Part shown: positions 61,501 through 64,000 of the stretch, piece after piece
How positions within the stretch are numbered: position 1 is the stretch's first letter
Layout of the letters: every line of letters starts with the position of its first letter
From: Oreocharis arfaki
Taxonomy: Eukaryota; Chordata; Aves; Passeriformes; Paramythiidae
NCBI GenBank assembly: GCA_013398015.1
Contig: VZRR01006730.1
Coordinates: 1,446,054 to 1,510,053 of the forward strand
DNA: 64,000 nucleotides
Direction: 5' to 3'
The notes under the pieces: model-generated
Databases searched by the model: none
Told to the model about the DNA's origin: nothing
The model's input: the letters and a program-made list of their open reading frames with translations, nothing else
Program-made: the position numbers and the translations under genes

Positions 61501-62278
61501 CATCCAGAGGAGAGAAAGGTCTAATGTTTCTTCTTCCACCAATGTCAGCACAAAGAACTTGATTGTATCTAGAGAGAGGAAAATACTGTGCTCTGCCAAA
61601 CATGCTCAATCTCCTCCAGACATTGATTTTTATGGGTATTTCTGCTGATCTTCTTTCTTGGATGGAACCGTGTGTTCCATTGAATTTAATTCTTCATTAT
61701 TTTTCTGTTAAATGTTTGATATTGTCAGCTACAGGGTTTTCCTCCTTCACTGCTTAAAGCATGTGATGGCCTGTTAGGCCACACGTTCTACCACATTTTC
61801 ACTCCTCACAATCTCAGTAGCTTCAGGTTGTCACAACAAATAAAACTTCTGCAACACCTTCCTGAAGAGATGTTTTCTGCCTTTTTTTCCTTTTGTTTTT
61901 TTACATTTGAGGAAGGTTGAATCAGGTAACAGCTACAATAGGAGAGCTACTTAAGAAACTGTAAACTGTTATCTAGCATGGGTGCAGGATGTCAGCTGGC
62001 TCCACGCTGTCTTTTAAACTGACCTCAAGATGTACAGTCACCCACTAAGAAGCTGAGAAAGATGTTTCATTTCCTTATCATTTTTTTATGTCACTTTTGG
62101 CTTGTAAGTAGTGCCATCAGGATTGAAAATGCATTTAACATATTTTCTGAGGCATTTATATCCTCTTTTCTTTAAGCAACATTCAGCTGAAACTGAGGTT
62201 AGGGTTTACTAAGTTAAGCCCTGGATCTTCAAATAATTTCCTTTTAAAAAGGTTGTTAATTCTATTCCATCATCCCCA
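58563..62278. other. single-copy non-coding DNA
   Basis: I see no gene, RNA or transposon. Frames of up to 104 codons (60600-60914) lack recognisable features and overlap frames on the other strand. Confidence 0.5.
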
Positions 62279-62322
62279 GTGTTAAAGGAGAAGCTGCTGC
62301 CTGAGCATTCTCCCTTTAACAC
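62279..62322 (+). repeat. 14/15-bp stem-loop
   Basis: GTGTTAAAGGAGAA (62279-62292) pairs with TTCTCCCTTTAACAC (62308-62322) with a single bulged C around a 15-nt loop. The stem is too short for a standard microRNA precursor (usually over 25 bp), and no flanking pairing is apparent. Confidence 0.8.
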
Positions 62323-63107
62323 TCAGTTTATGCCAGTTGGACAGTGTATCCAGTAAATATCAGGCGTAGGCTTTTCTATCATTTTCACTTCATCTTACAG
62401 TGATTGGACCACTGATCTGTGTGTGGATTTTTGGATCATTGTTTCTTTTGTCAAGCTGGCTTATGAAACTCCTTCCAGTAACATAGTCCAGAGAAAGGCA
62501 CTTTCCCCTCAGAATGTTCTCAGAGAACCGAGTTCTCCCTCTAAGCTGCTCAACCTGCTCCTGTGTCTCAGTAACCTCAAGGACAGCACAAGTGGCACGG
62601 AAGTGAGAGGCAAGTGAGATCACAATCCCCTTGTGATGCCAACAACATACCTCTGCCCATTCCAAGGTTTCCTCTGAGCAGAGGACTCCCCTGACTGCTG
62701 AAGCATGGAATCTGTTCGCCTGAGCCTAGTAGGAGGGCACAGGGCAATTGTCAAGATAAAAGTTGTACTGCTGCACTGTTGTAAATTGTAAACATTGTAT
62801 TTTATTTAAAACTGAGGAAAAAAAATTGTTTGTTTAACTTTAAGTTAGCACTCAATAGTGTGCATAGGAATATTGCCTATAAACAAGACATCACAGCTGT
62901 GGTTCTACTCTCTTCTCACCCCAGATGTTTCCCTACAGCTTCATGTCTGGCTGGGGACTCCTTGTAGCAATTTACAAGCAGCTGAGCCGAAAGATGTGCA
63001 ATGAAAGAGAGAAATATTGAAAATTAGAAACTAGGAGGCATGCAGTGCAGTGAGCTGTGTAGTACATGTACAGGAACATCTTTGGTATTTGATGACACTA
63101 ATCAGGC
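62323..63107. other. non-coding DNA
   Basis: Nothing is recognised between the stem-loop and the duplicated A-tailed sequence next to the gap. Confidence 0.5.
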
Positions 63108-63153
63108 TAAAACTCCAACACAGATCCTGCATTTGCAGATTAAAAAAAAAAAA
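63108..63153 (+). repeat. A-tailed sequence, copy 1 at gap edge
   Basis: TAAAACTCCAACACAGATCC TGCATTTGCAGATT plus a 12-base A-run ends at the gap. The same words (TAAAAC-CCAACA, CCTGCATTTGCA, then A-run) restart at 63444 on the other side, suggesting one sequence represented twice. Confidence 0.8.
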
Positions 63154-63443
63154 NNNNNNNNNNNNNNNNNNNNNNNNNNNNNNNNNNNNNNNNNNNNNNN
63201 NNNNNNNNNNNNNNNNNNNNNNNNNNNNNNNNNNNNNNNNNNNNNNNNNNNNNNNNNNNNNNNNNNNNNNNNNNNNNNNNNNNNNNNNNNNNNNNNNNNN
63301 NNNNNNNNNNNNNNNNNNNNNNNNNNNNNNNNNNNNNNNNNNNNNNNNNNNNNNNNNNNNNNNNNNNNNNNNNNNNNNNNNNNNNNNNNNNNNNNNNNNN
63401 NNNNNNNNNNNNNNNNNNNNNNNNNNNNNNNNNNNNNNNNNNN
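63154..63443. other. assembly gap (290 N)
   Basis: Unresolved bases between two copies of an A-tailed sequence. The frames crossing it are artefacts. Confidence 1.
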
Positions 63444-63470
63444 TAAAACCCCAACAAAAAACCTGCATTT

Positions 63471-63502
<32 letters not shown>
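63444..63502 (+). repeat. A-tailed sequence, copy 2, with 30-base A-run
   Basis: TAAAACCCCAACAAAAAACCTGCATTTGC followed by 30 A residues (63473-63502). It repeats the left gap edge with a few differences. It could be an unmerged read end, a true local duplication or a target duplication around a poly(A) insertion lying in the gap. Confidence 0.8.
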
Positions 63503-63506
<4 letters not shown>

Positions 63507-64000
63507 CTGTGTACATAAAAATTCCAGTTGTCGTAGGCAAAGCTAGAACTATCTCACTGCTGACAAATACACTAAACTGTCTTGTGGAATCACCCACTTT
63601 CTAAAATAAGCTTCCCCTCTGTGACTGTGTGTTTATGTGTGTTAGCCCTTGAAAATTTCTTTTTGGGACCAATGGGCATTTCTAATGCATTCCCCCATGG
63701 CCCATTGATTCTCAGGAGCGTATTTAAAGACCTTACTAAATTTCTCTTTCGGGTATGCCCCAGAGACTATTCTCAAGTGCTCCCAGCTTCTCAAATACTC
63801 TAAGTAATCTGAGCTCGTTCTCTGTGCCTCAGCGATGATTAATTCCATACAATTTTTAAGTCTGACCTACATTTTGGCTTCAACCTTCCAACCTTCATTT
63901 TTTAGGCATAGAACATTTTTTCTTTAAATGGGACAAAATGTGATTTTATTTATTATCTTTTCACTCAAATACCTGTAACTTTTGCTTAGTTAGAAAAAAA
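63503..64000. other. non-coding DNA to window end
   Basis: No feature is recognised. Frames of 73 and 68 codons on opposite strands overlap here without recognisable features. Confidence 0.5.

Noticed and set aside
1..64000. CRISPR arrays, operons, phage or bacterial defence systems
   Set aside because: The sequence is vertebrate, with CR1 and LTR elements; no spaced direct-repeat array of CRISPR type exists and the 52-bp minisatellite has no unique spacers.

Overview
The window is vertebrate nuclear DNA, most likely from a bird. Three CR1 LINE fragments are the main evidence: two end in the (ATTCTATG)-type 3' tail and all carry the 'hydrophobic-W-N-R-L-P' tail of CR1 ORF2 or its flanks. An endogenous-retrovirus solo LTR of a family I know from bird genomes supports this. 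The base composition is AT-rich, repeat density is low, and no bacterial-style operon or long ORF is present. I recognise no known protein-coding gene and no tRNA or rRNA. Nearly all open frames of 60-120 codons are what AT-rich non-coding DNA gives by chance, and several lack an ATG. The window is best read as intergenic or deep intronic sequence.

Layout. 1-9.0 kb: AT-rich single-copy DNA, one minus-strand CR1 (about 1.96-2.29 kb), and two inverted 257-bp copies of an unidentified sequence (3367-3623 and 8740-8996, about 98% identical). 9-40 kb: long single-copy stretches holding a 68-bp tandem duplication (25.69 kb), a possible two-exon coding structure (29.24 and 30.55 kb), a (CCTTC)n tract with one unresolved base (31.08-31.15 kb) and a second minus-strand CR1 (35.41-35.78 kb). 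40.1-44.4 kb is the one distinctive region. It contains a gammaretrovirus-like 5' LTR with a decayed proline-type primer binding site and a leader carrying a threefold degenerate repeat, then a dense CpG island, a strong splice-donor sequence, and a 52-bp minisatellite made of alternating AGGTCA-bearing units interrupted by an assembly gap. A GC-rich block that looks like a minus-strand LTR follows. A well-formed non-coding exon and an AATAAA signal lie just downstream at 44.8-45.25 kb. 45-64 kb: single-copy DNA, the recognised solo LTR (49.08-49.71 kb, minus), a plus-strand CR1 (53.1-53.74 kb), several perfect palindromes, and a second gap (63.15-63.44 kb) flanked by two copies of the same A-tailed sequence.

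Functional reading. There is no gene system to reconstruct. The most plausible active locus is 40-45 kb, where an old retroviral LTR, a CpG island, an array of nuclear-receptor-type half sites, splice signals and a poly(A) signal are all in the plus orientation. This could be a lineage-specific lncRNA promoter or enhancer, but that is inference from sequence only. I found no convincing undescribed enzyme or defence system.
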